This document shows, piece by piece, positions 37,642-48,788 of a stretch of 64,000 bases of DNA; position 1 is the stretch's first letter, and each line of letters begins with the position of its first letter. The DNA is from Pararobbsia alpina (GTDB taxonomy: Bacteria; Pseudomonadota; Gammaproteobacteria; Burkholderiales; Burkholderiaceae). The stretch covers positions 1-64,000 of the forward strand of contig NZ_CADIKM010000019.1 in the NCBI RefSeq assembly GCF_902859895.1, given 5' to 3'. Under the pieces are notes generated by a model, which was not told where the DNA came from, did not search any database, and saw nothing but the letters and a program-made list of their open reading frames with translations. The translations under genes were made by a program, and so were the position numbers.

Positions 37642-38928
37642 GTGCGTACGACCCTGACCGATACCGATTCACTGAAGAGACTGGCCAGCTTTGTGGCGAG
37701 GCGCAGCCGGGAAGCGCGCATCCAGCAGGTGGCCGGCAGCCTGACATTTACGACGGTGCTTGCGCTCGTGCCCTTGCTGACCGTCGCGTTCGCACTGTTC
37801 ACGGCGTTTCCGATGTTCGCGCAGTTCCAGAACTCCCTGCAGAGTTTCCTGGCGGATCACCTGATGCCGCCGCAATTCAACAACCAGATATTCAGATATC
37901 TCGACATGTTCGCCTCGAAAGCGAAGAGCCTCACGACCGTCGGGCTGTTCCTGCTTTGTGTCACCGGTGTCGTCACGTTGATGACAATCGAGGCCGCTTT
38001 CAACCTGATCTGGCGCGTGCCGAAGTCACGGCCGCTCGCTCAGCGTGTGCTCGTCTACTGGTCGATCATCACGCTGGGGCCCCTGTTGTTCGGGGTGAGT
38101 CTGTCTGCGTCGTCGTATGTGATCAGCCGCTCTATGGTGTTCTCGGGCAGTGGGGTCCCTGCCGCGCTGGACTGGGCGGTGACCGCCGCTGCCGTGCCGT
38201 TGACGGCCTTCGCGTTCACGCTGATGTATGTCTATATGCCGAATTGCAAAGTCGAATGGCGCGACGCGGCCGTCGGCGGATTGGTCGCGGCGATTGGATT
38301 TGAAACGGCCAAGCGCGTATTCGGGCTCTACATCCGGCATATGCCGAACTACACGGTTGTTTACGGGGCGTTCGCGGCGGTGCCGATATTCTTGTTCTGG
38401 GTGTACCTGAGCTGGTTCGTCACCCTGGTCGGCGCGATGCTGGCCTCGGCGTTGCCGGCGATTCGCATCGGCCAGTTTCACCGGCCACGGTTTCCGGGCA
38501 GCGACCTGCTCGACGCGCTCGACCTGCTCGCGCTGCTGAACCAGGCGCGCGAGGAGGGCATGCCGGGCTATCGTCTACTTGAACTGTCGCGCCTCGCGCG
38601 ACGCGATCTCGAGACCACCACACGCCTGCTCGGTGTACTCGAGGAGCACGGCTGGATCGCCAAGCTCGACCCGTTCCAGCATTCGGAGCGCTGGATCCTG
38701 ATTGTCAATCCTCGCAGGATCGATTTGCTCGCGGTGTTCAACGCGTTTGTGATCAACCGTAAGGAACTCGAATATCAGGTCACGTTGTCGACGACGATGT
38801 TCGAAGGGGACGTGCTGCTGTCGGCGCTCGATGCGCGGCGCCTCGATGTTTCGCTCGCCGAAGTGCTCGGCGGCCTGCACGGGACGGCGACGGATGAGGC
38901 GGAAGACGTGGTGTTGGGGACGGCCTAG
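37642..38928 (+). CDS. yihY: YihY/UPF0761 family inner membrane protein
   Basis: This encodes 428 residues. About six helices (residues ~15-265) carry the family motifs V-A-G-S-L-T-F-T-T-V-L-A-L-V-P-L and Y-V-Y-M-P-N, then F-L-F-W-V-Y-L-S-W. The C-terminal ~140 residues form a winged-helix-like soluble part (Y-R-L-L-E-L-S-R-L-A-R-R-D). The family was once called RNase BN, wrongly; its role is unknown. I start at GTG 37642 with GGAGG 6 bp upstream; the frame is also open from a TTG at 37600, but that lies in the promoter (TATTAT at 37613-37618). Confidence 0.85.
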   Translation: MRTTLTDTDSLKRLASFVARRSREARIQQVAGSLTFTTVLALVPLLTVAFALFTAFPMFAQFQNSLQSFLADHLMPPQFNNQIFRYLDMFASKAKSLTTVGLFLLCVTGVVTLMTIEAAFNLIWRVPKSRPLAQRVLVYWSIITLGPLLFGVSLSASSYVISRSMVFSGSGVPAALDWAVTAAAVPLTAFAFTLMYVYMPNCKVEWRDAAVGGLVAAIGFETAKRVFGLYIRHMPNYTVVYGAFAAVPIFLFWVYLSWFVTLVGAMLASALPAIRIGQFHRPRFPGSDLLDALDLLALLNQAREEGMPGYRLLELSRLARRDLETTTRLLGVLEEHGWIAKLDPFQHSERWILIVNPRRIDLLAVFNAFVINRKELEYQVTLSTTMFEGDVLLSALDARRLDVSLAEVLGGLHGTATDEAEDVVLGTA

Positions 38929-39043
38929 CGTTTGCCCGTCGCCAGCACCGGGGCGGTCCGGGCCAGGTCGGGATGTCGGAACGGGTGCCGGGGTCAAGTG
39001 ACGACCCCGGGGGGCAGGCCAGCGGTGCACTCGGGATGTAGAC

Positions 39044-39364
39044 CTACAACGAAATGCGCCCCGTGCAGATATCCTTGAACATCACCCAGTCTCCCATCAG
39101 GCTATAGAGCGGGTGCTTGAATGTCGCGGGCCGGTTGTGTTCGAAGAAGAAATGGCCGACCCATGCGAAGGCGTATCCGCAAACCACCGCCGCAATCAGC
39201 CATGGCCAGTCGGCGGTCGCGAACGCGAGCGCCACGAAGCCGATGACACCGAGCGAGCCGATGAAATGCAGCCGTCGACAGGTCATGTTGCGGTGCTCGC
39301 TCAGGTAGTAAGGATAGAACTCGCCGAAGCTTGCGAAATGATCGCTTTGCAGAGTGGGTTGCAT
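39044..39364 (-). CDS. DUF962 / Mpo1-like protein
   Basis: This encodes 106 residues with two or three helices. F-Y-P-Y-Y-L-S-E-H-R-N-M-T-C-R-R-L-H-F near the N-terminus and H-F-F-F-E-H-N-R-P-A-T-F-K-H-P near the C-terminus give the conserved histidines of the Mpo1/YGL010w family, whose yeast member is an iron-dependent dioxygenase in fatty-acid alpha-oxidation. AAGGAGCG upstream of the ATG at 39364 fixes the start. The bacterial substrate is unknown. Confidence 0.8.
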   Translation of the reverse strand: MQPTLQSDHFASFGEFYPYYLSEHRNMTCRRLHFIGSLGVIGFVALAFATADWPWLIAAVVCGYAFAWVGHFFFEHNRPATFKHPLYSLMGDWVMFKDICTGRISL

Positions 39365-39542
39365 GGTTCGCTCCTTTTCGCTGCCCGATGCGGGCGATCG
39401 CGCGACACGTGACATCGTGTCATGCGACCGTCATTTTTGCGCGCACGATCAGCAGCCACTTCATTTTGTTCCTGTCGACCCCGACTGACAAGTCGGCCGT
39501 TTGGCCGAATCGCGACTTCCCGCGCATTGCCTTACGATTGCT

Positions 39543-40567
<1,025 letters not shown>

Positions 40568-40571
<4 letters not shown>

Positions 40572-41875
40572 CGTGCGCCTCGCGCGTCGGGGGGCGTGCC
40601 CGCCGCCTTCAGTGCGCGCTTGAGGTCGTCGATCAGGTCGAGCGGATCTTCGAGCCCGATCGACAACCTGACCGTGCCCTCGCCGATGCCCGCGGCGGCG
40701 AGCGCGTCGCGGTCCATCCGGAAATGCGTTGTCGACGCCGGATGGATCACGAGAGAACGCGCGTCGCCGACGTTCGCCAGATGAGAGAACAACTGAAGTG
40801 CCTCGATGAATCGCGCACCCATTGCCCGGTCGCCGCGCAGGTCGAAGCTGAACACGGCGCCGCAACCGCGCGGCAGCAATGCCTGCGCGAGCTTGTGATC
40901 GGGATGCCCAGGCAGTTCCGGGTAGGCGACCGAAGCGACGAGGGGATGCGCGACGAGGAACTCAACGATGCGGCGCGTGTTTTCGACATGACGAGCCATG
41001 CGCAACGGCAGGGTTTCAATGCCCTGGAGCAACTGCCATGCGGCTTGGGGATGCATGCATGCGCCGAAGTCACGAAGCCCCTCGCGACGTGCGCGCAGTA
41101 GGAATGGCGCGACCGTGCTTTCTTCGGAGAACACCATGCCGTGGAAACCGTCGTAAGGCTCAGTCATTTCGGGAAAGCGGCCCGAGCGCGTGAAGTCGAA
41201 AGTGCCGCCGTCGACCAGTACGCCGCCGATCGTCGTGCCGTGACCGCCGAGAAACTTCGTCGCGGAGTGGTAAACGAAGTCAGCCCCGAGCGCGAACGGC
41301 TGCATCAGATACGGCGTCGTGAAGGTCGAATCGACGAGCAAGGGAATTCGGTGTTCATGCGCGAGCGCCGAGACGCGCGGTATATCGAGCACGTCGAGCC
41401 CCGGATTGCCGAGCGTTTCGCCGAACAGCAGGCGCGTCTCGGGACGGATCGCCGCACGCCACGCGTCGAGCTCGCGCGGATTGACGAACGATGTCTCGAT
41501 GCCGAAACGCCGCAAGGTGTAGTGCAGCAGATTGTGCGAGCCACCGTAAAGCGCCGACGAGGCGACGATATGCGCGCCGGCGCCCATGAGTGTGACGATT
41601 GCGAGATGGAGGGCAGCCTGGCCGCTCGCCGTGGCAATCGCGCCCGCGCCATTCTCGAGCGCGGCGACACGCTCCTCGAGCACCGCGACGGTCGGATTCG
41701 AGATCCGCGAATAGACATGCCCGGCGCGTTCCATATTGAACAGGGACGCAGCGTGGTCGCTGTCGCGAAATACGAATGAGGTCGTCTGATAGATCGGCGT
41801 AGCGCGCGCGCCGGTGGCGGGGTCGGTCGCCGCGCCGGCGTGCAGTGTGAGGGTGTCGAAGCGGGGCCCGGCCAT
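40568..41875 (-). CDS. O-acetylhomoserine (thiol)-lyase / cystathionine gamma-synthase family
   Basis: This encodes 435 residues, a PLP enzyme of the Cys/Met metabolism family. Length, the opening F-D-T-L-T-L-H-A-G and P-I-Y-Q-T-T-S-F-V-F favour the MetY type, which makes homocysteine from O-acetylhomoserine and sulfide. The PLP lysine is in H-S-A-T-K-F-L-G-G-H-G (about 214-224), and the C-terminal S-I-G-L-E-D-P-L-D-L-I-D-D-L motif is intact. AAGGAGGAC precedes the ATG. It overlaps the downstream hydrolase gene (ATGA). Confidence 0.85.
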
Positions 41876-42128
41876 AGGATGCTGTCCTCCTTGTTACCTG
41901 GGGCATGCGGGAACGTGCCAGCGCAGATCGTAACCCGGCGCACGGCATGCGCGACAATTGCTGCGACGCACCAGTAAAATAGGCTGGAGGCCTTGCGCCA
42001 TGGCCTTCTCGACGTGCGGCTTGCCTTTCCTTTTGAGGGTCTTTCCGCTAGCATCGAACCATGTTGAATACCTTCCGGCGCAGGCCGGCACGGGTGCGTA
42101 GCCCGGTCGATCAAAAGCGGAGACGACG

Positions 42129-42584
42129 ATGAAAGTCAGTGATATTTTGAAGCTCAAGGGCAGCACGCTGTTCACGGTGACGCCCGACACACTGCTCGCC
42201 GAGGCCGCCACGACCATGGCCTCGCACGATATCGGCTCGCTCGTCGTGATGGAGTTCGGCGAACTCGTGGGCATGCTCACGTTTCGCGAAATCATCCTGA
42301 CGCTGCGCGAATTGGGCGGAACGCTCGGCACCACGCAGATTCGTAAGGTGATGGATGACCATCCGATCACCTGCACGCCGGAGACAGACGTCAATGAAAT
42401 CCGGCGCATGATGCTCGAAAGGCATGCGCGCTATCTACCGGTGGTCGAAAAGAACACGCTGATGGGTGTGATCTCGTTCTACGACGTCGCCAAGGCCGTC
42501 GTCGAAGAGCAGGGTTTCGAAAACCGGATGCTCAAGGCCTATATCCGCGACTGGCCCGAGGAGCAGGAACCGGTGCGCAACTGA
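42129..42584 (+). CDS. CBS domain protein
   Basis: This encodes 151 residues: two CBS motifs (about 8-65 and 75-130) and no other domain. V-M-E-F-G-E-L-V-G-M-L-T-F-R-E and A-R-Y-L-P-V-V-E-K-N-T-L-M-G-V-I-S-F-Y-D are the paired half-sites that usually bind adenosyl ligands such as AMP or ATP. The ATG follows GGAGACG. The role is probably regulatory, partner unknown. It reads toward aroC. Confidence 0.85.
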   Translation: MKVSDILKLKGSTLFTVTPDTLLAEAATTMASHDIGSLVVMEFGELVGMLTFREIILTLRELGGTLGTTQIRKVMDDHPITCTPETDVNEIRRMMLERHARYLPVVEKNTLMGVISFYDVAKAVVEEQGFENRMLKAYIRDWPEEQEPVRN

Positions 42585-42726
42585 GCGCGTCCGCGAGCTT
42601 TTTGGGCGTCTGCCGGACCTCGCCGGTCACCGATGACGGCCTTGTCCGGGCTTCATAAGGCGTCCGTGAGCAGTGCCAGTCCGCACGGCCGTGTCCACGC
42701 CCTTCGAGGGTAGGGCCACGGCCGTT

Positions 42727-42732
42727 TATAAT
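42727..42732 (+). promoter_or_regulatory. -10 element upstream of aroC
   Basis: A consensus TATAAT lies 38 bp before the aroC ATG. No good TTGACA is seen at 17 bp upstream, so the -35 is weak or factor-dependent. Confidence 0.45.
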
Positions 42733-42769
42733 TCGCGCTCGGCATTCATCTTTCGACAAGGCTTTCCGC

Positions 42770-43897
42770 ATGTCCGGCAATACCCTCGGTACGCTCTTCG
42801 CAGTGACGACTTTCGGCGAATCCCACGGTCCCGCGATCGGGTGCGTGATCGACGGCTGCCCGCCGGGCATGTCGCTCAGCGAAGCCGATATCCAGCACGA
42901 TCTCGACCGCCGCAAGCCGGGCACCTCGCGTCACGTGACCCAGCGTCAGGAAGCGGATCAGGTCGAAATCCTGTCGGGTGTGTTTGAAGGCGTGACCACC
43001 GGCACGCCGATCGCCTTGCTGATCCGCAATACCGACCAGCGCAGCAAGGACTACGGCAATATCGCGCAGACCTTTCGGCCGGGTCACGCGGACTACACGT
43101 ACTGGCACAAATACGGAGTGCGCGACTACCGCGGCGGCGGCCGTTCTTCGGCCCGGCTGACCGCGCCCGTGGTGGCTGCCGGCGCGGTCGCCAAGAAATG
43201 GCTGGCCGAGAAGTACGGCGTGCAAATCCATGGCTATATGGCCGCGCTCGGCGAGATCGACATTCCCTTCGTCGATGCAGCCCATGTGAGCGAGAACCCG
43301 TTCTTTGCGCCGAACCAGGCGATCGTGCCGGAACTCGAGGCCTACATGGATGCGCTGCGCAAGGAGGGTGATTCGATCGGCGCGCGCATCAATGTCGTCG
43401 CGAGCGGCGTGCCCGTCGGGTTCGGCGAGCCCCTGTTCGACCGGCTCGACGCCGATATCGCGCATGCAATGATGGGCCTCAATGCGGTCAAGGGCGTCGA
43501 GATCGGCGCGGGGTTCGGCAGCGTCCGGCAACGCGGTTCGTTCCACGGCGACGAACTCACGCCGAACGGTTTCGTCGGCAATCACGCGGGTGGCGTGCTC
43601 GGCGGCATCTCGACGGGGCAGGACGTCACGGTGTCGATTGCGATCAAACCGACGTCGAGCATCCGCACGCCGCGCCGTTCGATCGACAAGGCCGGCGAGG
43701 CGGCCGTCGTGGAGACCTTCGGGCGTCACGATCCCTGTGTCGGCATTCGCGCGACCCCGATCGCCGAAGCGCTGCTCGCGGTCGTGCTGATCGATCATGC
43801 CTTGCGCCACCGCGCCCAATGCGGCGACGTGCAGGTGTCGACGCCGGCGATTCCCGCGTCCGAGGCCTCGCAAGGCGGCCTGACGACGCAGAAATAA
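42770..43897 (+). CDS. aroC: chorismate synthase
   Basis: This encodes 375 residues, close to the family's usual ~360. It converts 5-enolpyruvylshikimate-3-phosphate to chorismate with reduced FMN, the last common step to aromatic amino acids and folate. Signatures: G-E-S-H-G-P-A-I-G at 17-25, [19 protein letters not shown] and G-R-S-S-A-R-L-T-A. The N-terminus is complete and no frameshift is seen. It is convergent with ETF-QO. Confidence 0.97.
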   Translation: MSGNTLGTLFAVTTFGESHGPAIGCVIDGCPPGMSLSEADIQHDLDRRKPGTSRHVTQRQEADQVEILSGVFEGVTTGTPIALLIRNTDQRSKDYGNIAQTFRPGHADYTYWHKYGVRDYRGGGRSSARLTAPVVAAGAVAKKWLAEKYGVQIHGYMAALGEIDIPFVDAAHVSENPFFAPNQAIVPELEAYMDALRKEGDSIGARINVVASGVPVGFGEPLFDRLDADIAHAMMGLNAVKGVEIGAGFGSVRQRGSFHGDELTPNGFVGNHAGGVLGGISTGQDVTVSIAIKPTSSIRTPRRSIDKAGEAAVVETFGRHDPCVGIRATPIAEALLAVVLIDHALRHRAQCGDVQVSTPAIPASEASQGGLTTQK

Positions 43898-43916
43898 AGC
43901 TTGCCGGGGCGACAGG

Positions 43917-45590
43917 TCACATATTCGGGTAGTTCGGCCCGCCACCGCCCTCAGGTGTCACCCAGACGATATTCTGGGTCGGATCCTTGATGTCGCAGGT
44001 CTTGCAGTGCACGCAGTTCTGCGCGTTGATCTGCAGGCGCGGCGTTCCCTCGTCCTGGCCGACGAACTCATAGACCCCCGCCGGGCAATAGCGCTGCTCG
44101 GGACCCGCATACTCGGCAAGGTTCACCTCGACAGGCACGCTCGCATTCTTGAGCGTGAGGTGGGCCGGCTGGTTTTCCTCATGATTGGTGTTCGAAATGA
44201 ATACCGAGGTCAGCCGGTCGAACGTGAGCTGGTTGTCGGGCTTCGGATAGCTGATCGGCTTGAATTGCGAGGCCGGCTTCAGCGTCTCGTGATCCGCATG
44301 CTGGTGATGCAGTGTCCAGGGCACCTTGCCGCCGAACAGCTTTTGCTCGATCCCGTTCATCAGCGTGCCGAGCCAAAGTCCCTTGCTTGCCCACTGCTTG
44401 AAATTGCGCGAACGGTGGAGTTCTTCATACAGCCACGACTGCCTGAATGACTCGGGATAGGCGCTGAGTTCGTCGTGCTGACGTCCGGCCCGCACCGCTT
44501 CGAATGCGGCTTCAGCGGCGAGCATGCCCGTCTTGATCGCCGCATGACTGCCCTTGATGCGGGACACGTTGAGAAAACCCGCGTCGTCGCCGACGATCGC
44601 GCCGCCCGGGAACACGAGCTTCGGCAATGAAGTCAGTCCGCCCGCCGTGATGGCACGTGCGCCATAGGACACGCGCTTGCCGCCTTCGAGAAACGTCCGG
44701 ATCGCAGGGTGCGTCTTGTAGCGCTGGAACTCTTCGAACGGCGATAGATAGGGGTTCTGATACCCGAGTCCGACCACGAAGCCGACGATCACCTGGTTGT
44801 TGTCCAGGTGATAGAGGAAGGAGCCGCCGTAGGTGTCGTTTTCGAGAGGCCAGCCCGCGGTATGCATCACGAGACCGGGCTTGTGTTTGGCCGGGTCGAT
44901 CTCCCAGAGCTCCTTGATGCCGAGGCCGAAGACCTGTGGGTCGGCATCCTTGCCGAGCTTGAAGCGCTCGCCGAGCTGACGGCCCAGATGGCCGCGCGCG
45001 CCTTCGCAAAACAGGGTGTACTTCGCATGCAGCTCCATGCCGAGCTGGAAATGATCGGTGGGCTCACCGTCGCGGCCCAGTCCCATATTGCCGGTGACGA
45101 CGCCTTTGACCGATCCGTCGTCGTTGTAGAGAATCTCGGCCGCCGGGAAGCCCGGGAAGATCTCGACACCGAGCGCTTCGGCCTGCTGGCCGAGCCAGCG
45201 CACGACGTTCGCGAGGCTGATCACGTAGTTGCCGTGGTTCTTGAGACTGTCCGGCAGGGCCCATTCGGGCAGGCTGCGTGCGCCGTCCTTCGTCAGGAAC
45301 ATGAACCGGTCTTCGGTGACCTCGACGTTCAACGGTGCGCCCTGTGCCTTCCAGTCCGGCAGCAGTTCGGTCAGGGCGCGCGGGTCCATGACGGCGCCGG
45401 AAAGGATATGCGCGCCGACTTCCGAACCTTTTTCGAGCACGCAGACGTTAAGCTCGGCGCCGTTGCTCGCGGCCAGCTGCTTCAGGCGGATCGCGGCCGC
45501 CAGTCCGGCCGGCCCGCCGCCGACGATCACGACGTCATATTCCATCGACTCGCGGGGTCCGAACTGCTCAATCAGGCTGGTGGGGGTCAT
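43917..45590 (-). CDS. etfD: electron transfer flavoprotein-ubiquinone oxidoreductase
   Basis: This encodes 557 residues, the normal size of ETF-QO, a membrane-peripheral FAD/[4Fe-4S] protein that passes electrons from fatty- and amino-acid dehydrogenases via ETF to ubiquinone. The FAD fold is V-I-V-G-G-G-P-A-G-L-A (about 21-31). The cluster cysteines are Y-C-P-A-G-V-Y-E-F and N-C-V-H-C-K-T-C-D-I-K in the C-terminal 60 residues. AGAGGAG lies just before the ATG. It is divergent from the SDR gene. Confidence 0.95.
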   Translation of the reverse strand: MTPTSLIEQFGPRESMEYDVVIVGGGPAGLAAAIRLKQLAASNGAELNVCVLEKGSEVGAHILSGAVMDPRALTELLPDWKAQGAPLNVEVTEDRFMFLTKDGARSLPEWALPDSLKNHGNYVISLANVVRWLGQQAEALGVEIFPGFPAAEILYNDDGSVKGVVTGNMGLGRDGEPTDHFQLGMELHAKYTLFCEGARGHLGRQLGERFKLGKDADPQVFGLGIKELWEIDPAKHKPGLVMHTAGWPLENDTYGGSFLYHLDNNQVIVGFVVGLGYQNPYLSPFEEFQRYKTHPAIRTFLEGGKRVSYGARAITAGGLTSLPKLVFPGGAIVGDDAGFLNVSRIKGSHAAIKTGMLAAEAAFEAVRAGRQHDELSAYPESFRQSWLYEELHRSRNFKQWASKGLWLGTLMNGIEQKLFGGKVPWTLHHQHADHETLKPASQFKPISYPKPDNQLTFDRLTSVFISNTNHEENQPAHLTLKNASVPVEVNLAEYAGPEQRYCPAGVYEFVGQDEGTPRLQINAQNCVHCKTCDIKDPTQNIVWVTPEGGGGPNYPNM

Positions 45591-45849
45591 GGGCTCCTCT
45601 GCCGTTTAGAATATTCGCCTTCGGGCCGTATTGTCGGGGAAAGCGATAAGGTCTCGCAACCGATGATACCGCGACTAGCACGATCGTTCTATTTTTGCCG
45701 ATGCTTACAATCGGCGTGCGCCCGGACGCAAGGCGCGTTACGCTGCGGTCTCGCCAGTGTGCCGGACTTGACGGGGCGCAAGGCTAGCATGCATGCATGC
45801 GTCGTACGTAGGGGTCATACGGACCGGCCACAGGAACAAGGGAGGGCAC

Positions 45850-46626
45850 ATGGGTCGCTCGATCAATCTGGAGGGGAAGGTCGCGCTGGTGACAGGCGCT
45901 TCGAGCGGCTTGGGTAAGCGCTTTGCGCATGTCCTGTCGGATGCGGGCGCGAAGGTCGTACTCGCGAGCCGGCGCGTCGAACGGCTCAAGGAACTACGCG
46001 CGGAGATCGAGGCCAAGGGCGGCGCCGCACATATGGTCGCGCTCGACGTGACTGACTATTCGAGCATCCGGTCAGCGATCGCCCATGCGGAAACCGAAGC
46101 GGGGTCGATCGACATCCTCGTCAACAACTCGGGCGTCTCGACAACGCAGAAGCTGCTCGACGTCACGCCGGACGACTATGAATTCGTGTTCGACACGAAC
46201 ACGCGCGGCGCATTCTTCGTCGCGCAGGAGGTGGCCAAGCGGATGGTCATGCGCGGCAAGCCGAACGGTCAGCCCTGCTATCGGATCATCAATGTCGCCT
46301 CGGTCGCGGGCCTGCGCGTGCTGCCGCAGATCGGCATCTATGCCATGAGCAAGGCGGCCGTCGTGCACATGACGAAGTCGATGGCGCTCGAATGGGGCCG
46401 GCACGGGATCAATGTCAATGCGATTTGCCCGGGCTATATCGATACGGAAATCAATCATCACCACTGGAGCACCGCGCACGGCAAGAAGCTGGTGGCGATG
46501 CTGCCGCGCCACCGCGTCGGCAAGCCCGAGGACCTCGACGGCCTGCTGCTTCTGCTGGCTTCCGATGACTCGCAGTTCATCAACGGCTCGGTGATTTCGG
46601 CCGACGATGGATTCGGGGCCTCCTAA
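45850..46626 (+). CDS. SDR family oxidoreductase
   Basis: This encodes 258 residues. V-T-G-A-S-S-G-L-G-K-R is the cofactor loop (14-24), N-N-S-G-V-S follows, and the catalytic motif is Y-A-M-S-K. A basic residue after the second strand (A-S-R-R-V-E) suggests NADP. The C-terminal G-S-V-I-S-A-D-D-G-F-G is normal. GGGAGGG lies close before the ATG. Substrate unknown; adjacency to ETF-QO hints at fatty-acid metabolism only weakly. Confidence 0.9.
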   Translation: MGRSINLEGKVALVTGASSGLGKRFAHVLSDAGAKVVLASRRVERLKELRAEIEAKGGAAHMVALDVTDYSSIRSAIAHAETEAGSIDILVNNSGVSTTQKLLDVTPDDYEFVFDTNTRGAFFVAQEVAKRMVMRGKPNGQPCYRIINVASVAGLRVLPQIGIYAMSKAAVVHMTKSMALEWGRHGINVNAICPGYIDTEINHHHWSTAHGKKLVAMLPRHRVGKPEDLDGLLLLLASDDSQFINGSVISADDGFGAS

Positions 46627-46682
46627 AATTCGCGGTGTAAGAGTAAGCGTACGAGCACGAGGATGGGGAGGGCGGGGCCGCC

Positions 46683-47228
46683 TCAGCTCCCGATCAAACG
46701 TTGAAGCAATTCCGTCGCATTGCTCGTCTCGTATTTCTTCATCAGCCGTGCGCGATAGACGTCGACCGTGCGCGGGCTGATCGAAAGGATCCTTCCGATC
46801 TGCTTGCTGGTCTGTCCGCTCAGCAGCTGCGCGGCGATCTCGCGCTCGCGCGGCGTCAACTGGACGGCGACGCGCCGCGTGCTGCTGAGATCCTCGAACG
46901 TCCACACCCCGTTTGCGTGCGGATGCAGTCGGTCGAGCGCGCGGCCGGTCACGTGGCACCAGAAAAGCTCGCCGTCCGCGCGCTTCATGATGCGGTCGTC
47001 CGAATACACATCGCTTGCCTGCATCACCGTCGCAATGCGCCGGCCGATACGTTCGAACTCGTCGGGGGACGGATAGATGATGGCGAAAGACTGGCCAATC
47101 ATCTGCTCGCGCCGCATGCCGAAGATCGACATCGCGCGGTCATTGCAGTCTTCGATGATGCGGTCGCGCGAGATCACGAGCCCGACCGGGGCGAGTTGAA
47201 ACGCGGTTTGATAGTCTAGTGCGGGCAT
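46683..47228 (-). CDS. PAS-LuxR transcriptional regulator
   Basis: This encodes 181 residues. A single PAS domain (about 8-112, V-G-L-V-I-S-R-D-R-I-I-E-D-C-N-D-R-A) is followed by a LuxR/FixJ-type helix-turn-helix (about 120-176, L-T-P-R-E-R-E-I-A-A-Q-L-L-S-G-Q-T-S-K-Q-I-G-R). No receiver domain or aspartate. The ATG at 47228 starts the domain directly; the frame is open to 47408, but the extension is Arg/Pro-rich. It is divergent from scoA, about 205 bp away, and may control the CoA-transferase genes. Confidence 0.8.
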   Translation of the reverse strand: MPALDYQTAFQLAPVGLVISRDRIIEDCNDRAMSIFGMRREQMIGQSFAIIYPSPDEFERIGRRIATVMQASDVYSDDRIMKRADGELFWCHVTGRALDRLHPHANGVWTFEDLSSTRRVAVQLTPREREIAAQLLSGQTSKQIGRILSISPRTVDVYRARLMKKYETSNATELLQRLIGS

Positions 47229-47433
47229 CGGCTCGTTTTTTGCGCAAATCCGGGGCCCGCGCGGCGCGTTGTGGCGTCTCGCGGCGCGCAACTCCGGTGG
47301 CCCGAGGGCGAAGGCCCGGCGGGTATGTAGTTTTGCGTATTGTGCCGTAGTCCGTGAGCAGCGTAATCTGGCGCTCGGTGCCGCGACCCCGGGTCCGGCT
47401 TGCCTCATTCAAAAGCACAAGTAGGGACGAACG

Positions 47434-48141
47434 ATGAACAAGGTATATCCGAGCGCCGCCAAGGCGCTGGAGGATGTCGTCAAGGATGGCCAGGTGTTTG
47501 CCGTCGGCGGCTTCGGTCTGTGCGGGATTCCCGAGGCGCTGATCGCCGCGTTGCGCGACACCGGCGTGAAGAACATCACCTGCATTTCGAACAACGCGGG
47601 TGTTGACGGCTTCGGTCTCGGCCTGCTGCTCGAAACCCGTCAGATCAAGAAGATGATTTCTTCCTACGTCGGCGAAAACAAGGAGTTCGAGCGCCAGTAT
47701 CTCGCGGGCGAACTCGAGCTCGAATTCACCCCTCAAGGCACGCTGGCGGAAAAGCTGCGTGCGGGCGGCTCGGGCATTCCGGCCTTCTTCACGCGTACCG
47801 GCTTCGGCACGATCGTGGCCGACGGCAAGGAAACGCGCGAGTTCGAGGGCGAGTCCTATGTGATGGAACGTTCCCTGACGGCCGACGTCGCGCTGGTCAA
47901 GGCATGGAAGGCCGACAAGGCCGGCAACCTGATCTTCCGGCGCACCGCGCGCAATTTCAATCCGCTGTGCGCGATGGCCGGACGCGTGACGGTCGCCGAG
48001 GTCGAGGAGATCGTCGAAACCGGCAGCCTCGATCCCGATGCGATCCACACACCGGGTATTTTCGTCCAGCGCCTCGTGCTGAACGCCAATCCAGAAAAGC
48101 GGATCGAGCAACGCATCGTCCGCGCACGAGAAGGAGTTTGA
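47434..48141 (+). CDS. scoA: 3-oxoacid CoA-transferase subunit A
   Basis: This encodes 235 residues. The pattern [15 protein letters not shown] and [15 protein letters not shown] is that of SCOT subunit A. With subunit B it moves CoA from succinyl-CoA to acetoacetate or a related 3-oxoacid, feeding ketone-body or polyhydroxybutyrate use. The next gene starts 2 bp after the stop, after AAGGAG. GGGACGA serves as ribosome site. Confidence 0.92.
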   Translation: MNKVYPSAAKALEDVVKDGQVFAVGGFGLCGIPEALIAALRDTGVKNITCISNNAGVDGFGLGLLLETRQIKKMISSYVGENKEFERQYLAGELELEFTPQGTLAEKLRAGGSGIPAFFTRTGFGTIVADGKETREFEGESYVMERSLTADVALVKAWKADKAGNLIFRRTARNFNPLCAMAGRVTVAEVEEIVETGSLDPDAIHTPGIFVQRLVLNANPEKRIEQRIVRAREGV

Positions 48142-48143
48142 AG

Positions 48144-48788
48144 ATGGCCTGGGATCGCAATCAAATGGCGGCACGCGCCGCTCGGGAACTGCAGGACGGC
48201 TTCTATGTGAATCTGGGCATCGGCCTGCCGACGCTTGTCGCGAACCACGTGCCGAACGGCGTCGAAGTCTGGCTGCAATCGGAAAACGGTTTGCTCGGCA
48301 TCGGCCCCTCGCCCTACGATGACGAAGTCGACGCAGATCTGATCAATGCCGGCAAGCAGACCGTCACGACGCTGCCGGGCTCGTCGATCTTCTCATCGGC
48401 CGATTCCTTCGCGATGATCCGCGGCGGCCACATCAACCTGGCGATTCTCGGCGCGATGCAGGTCAGCGCGAAGGGCGACCTCGCGAACTGGATGATCCCC
48501 GGCAAGATGATCAAGGGGATGGGCGGCGCGATGGACCTCGTCGCGGGCGTCAAGCGTGTCGTCGTGCTGATGGAACATGTCGCGAAGGGCGACCAGCACA
48601 AGATCCTCGATCAGTGCAACCTGCCGCTGACCGGTGTGGGCGTGGTCGATGTGATCATCACGGACCTCGGCGTGATCGATGTGACCGGCGACGGCCTCAA
48701 GCTCGTCGAGCTCGCACCGGGTGTCACGGTGGAAGAGATCGTTGCGAAAACCGGTGCGCCGCTCGACGTCAGCGCGCTCGTTGCATGA
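48144..48788 (+). CDS. scoB: 3-oxoacid CoA-transferase subunit B
   Basis: This encodes 214 residues. The catalytic glutamate lies in [11 protein letters not shown] (about 46-56), and [11 protein letters not shown] is the family opening. The A and B subunits form the heterotetramer together. AAGGAG is 8 bp upstream. The ATG of the downstream hydrolase overlaps its stop (ATGA at 48785), so three genes form one coupled unit. Confidence 0.95.
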   Translation: MAWDRNQMAARAARELQDGFYVNLGIGLPTLVANHVPNGVEVWLQSENGLLGIGPSPYDDEVDADLINAGKQTVTTLPGSSIFSSADSFAMIRGGHINLAILGAMQVSAKGDLANWMIPGKMIKGMGGAMDLVAGVKRVVVLMEHVAKGDQHKILDQCNLPLTGVGVVDVIITDLGVIDVTGDGLKLVELAPGVTVEEIVAKTGAPLDVSALVA

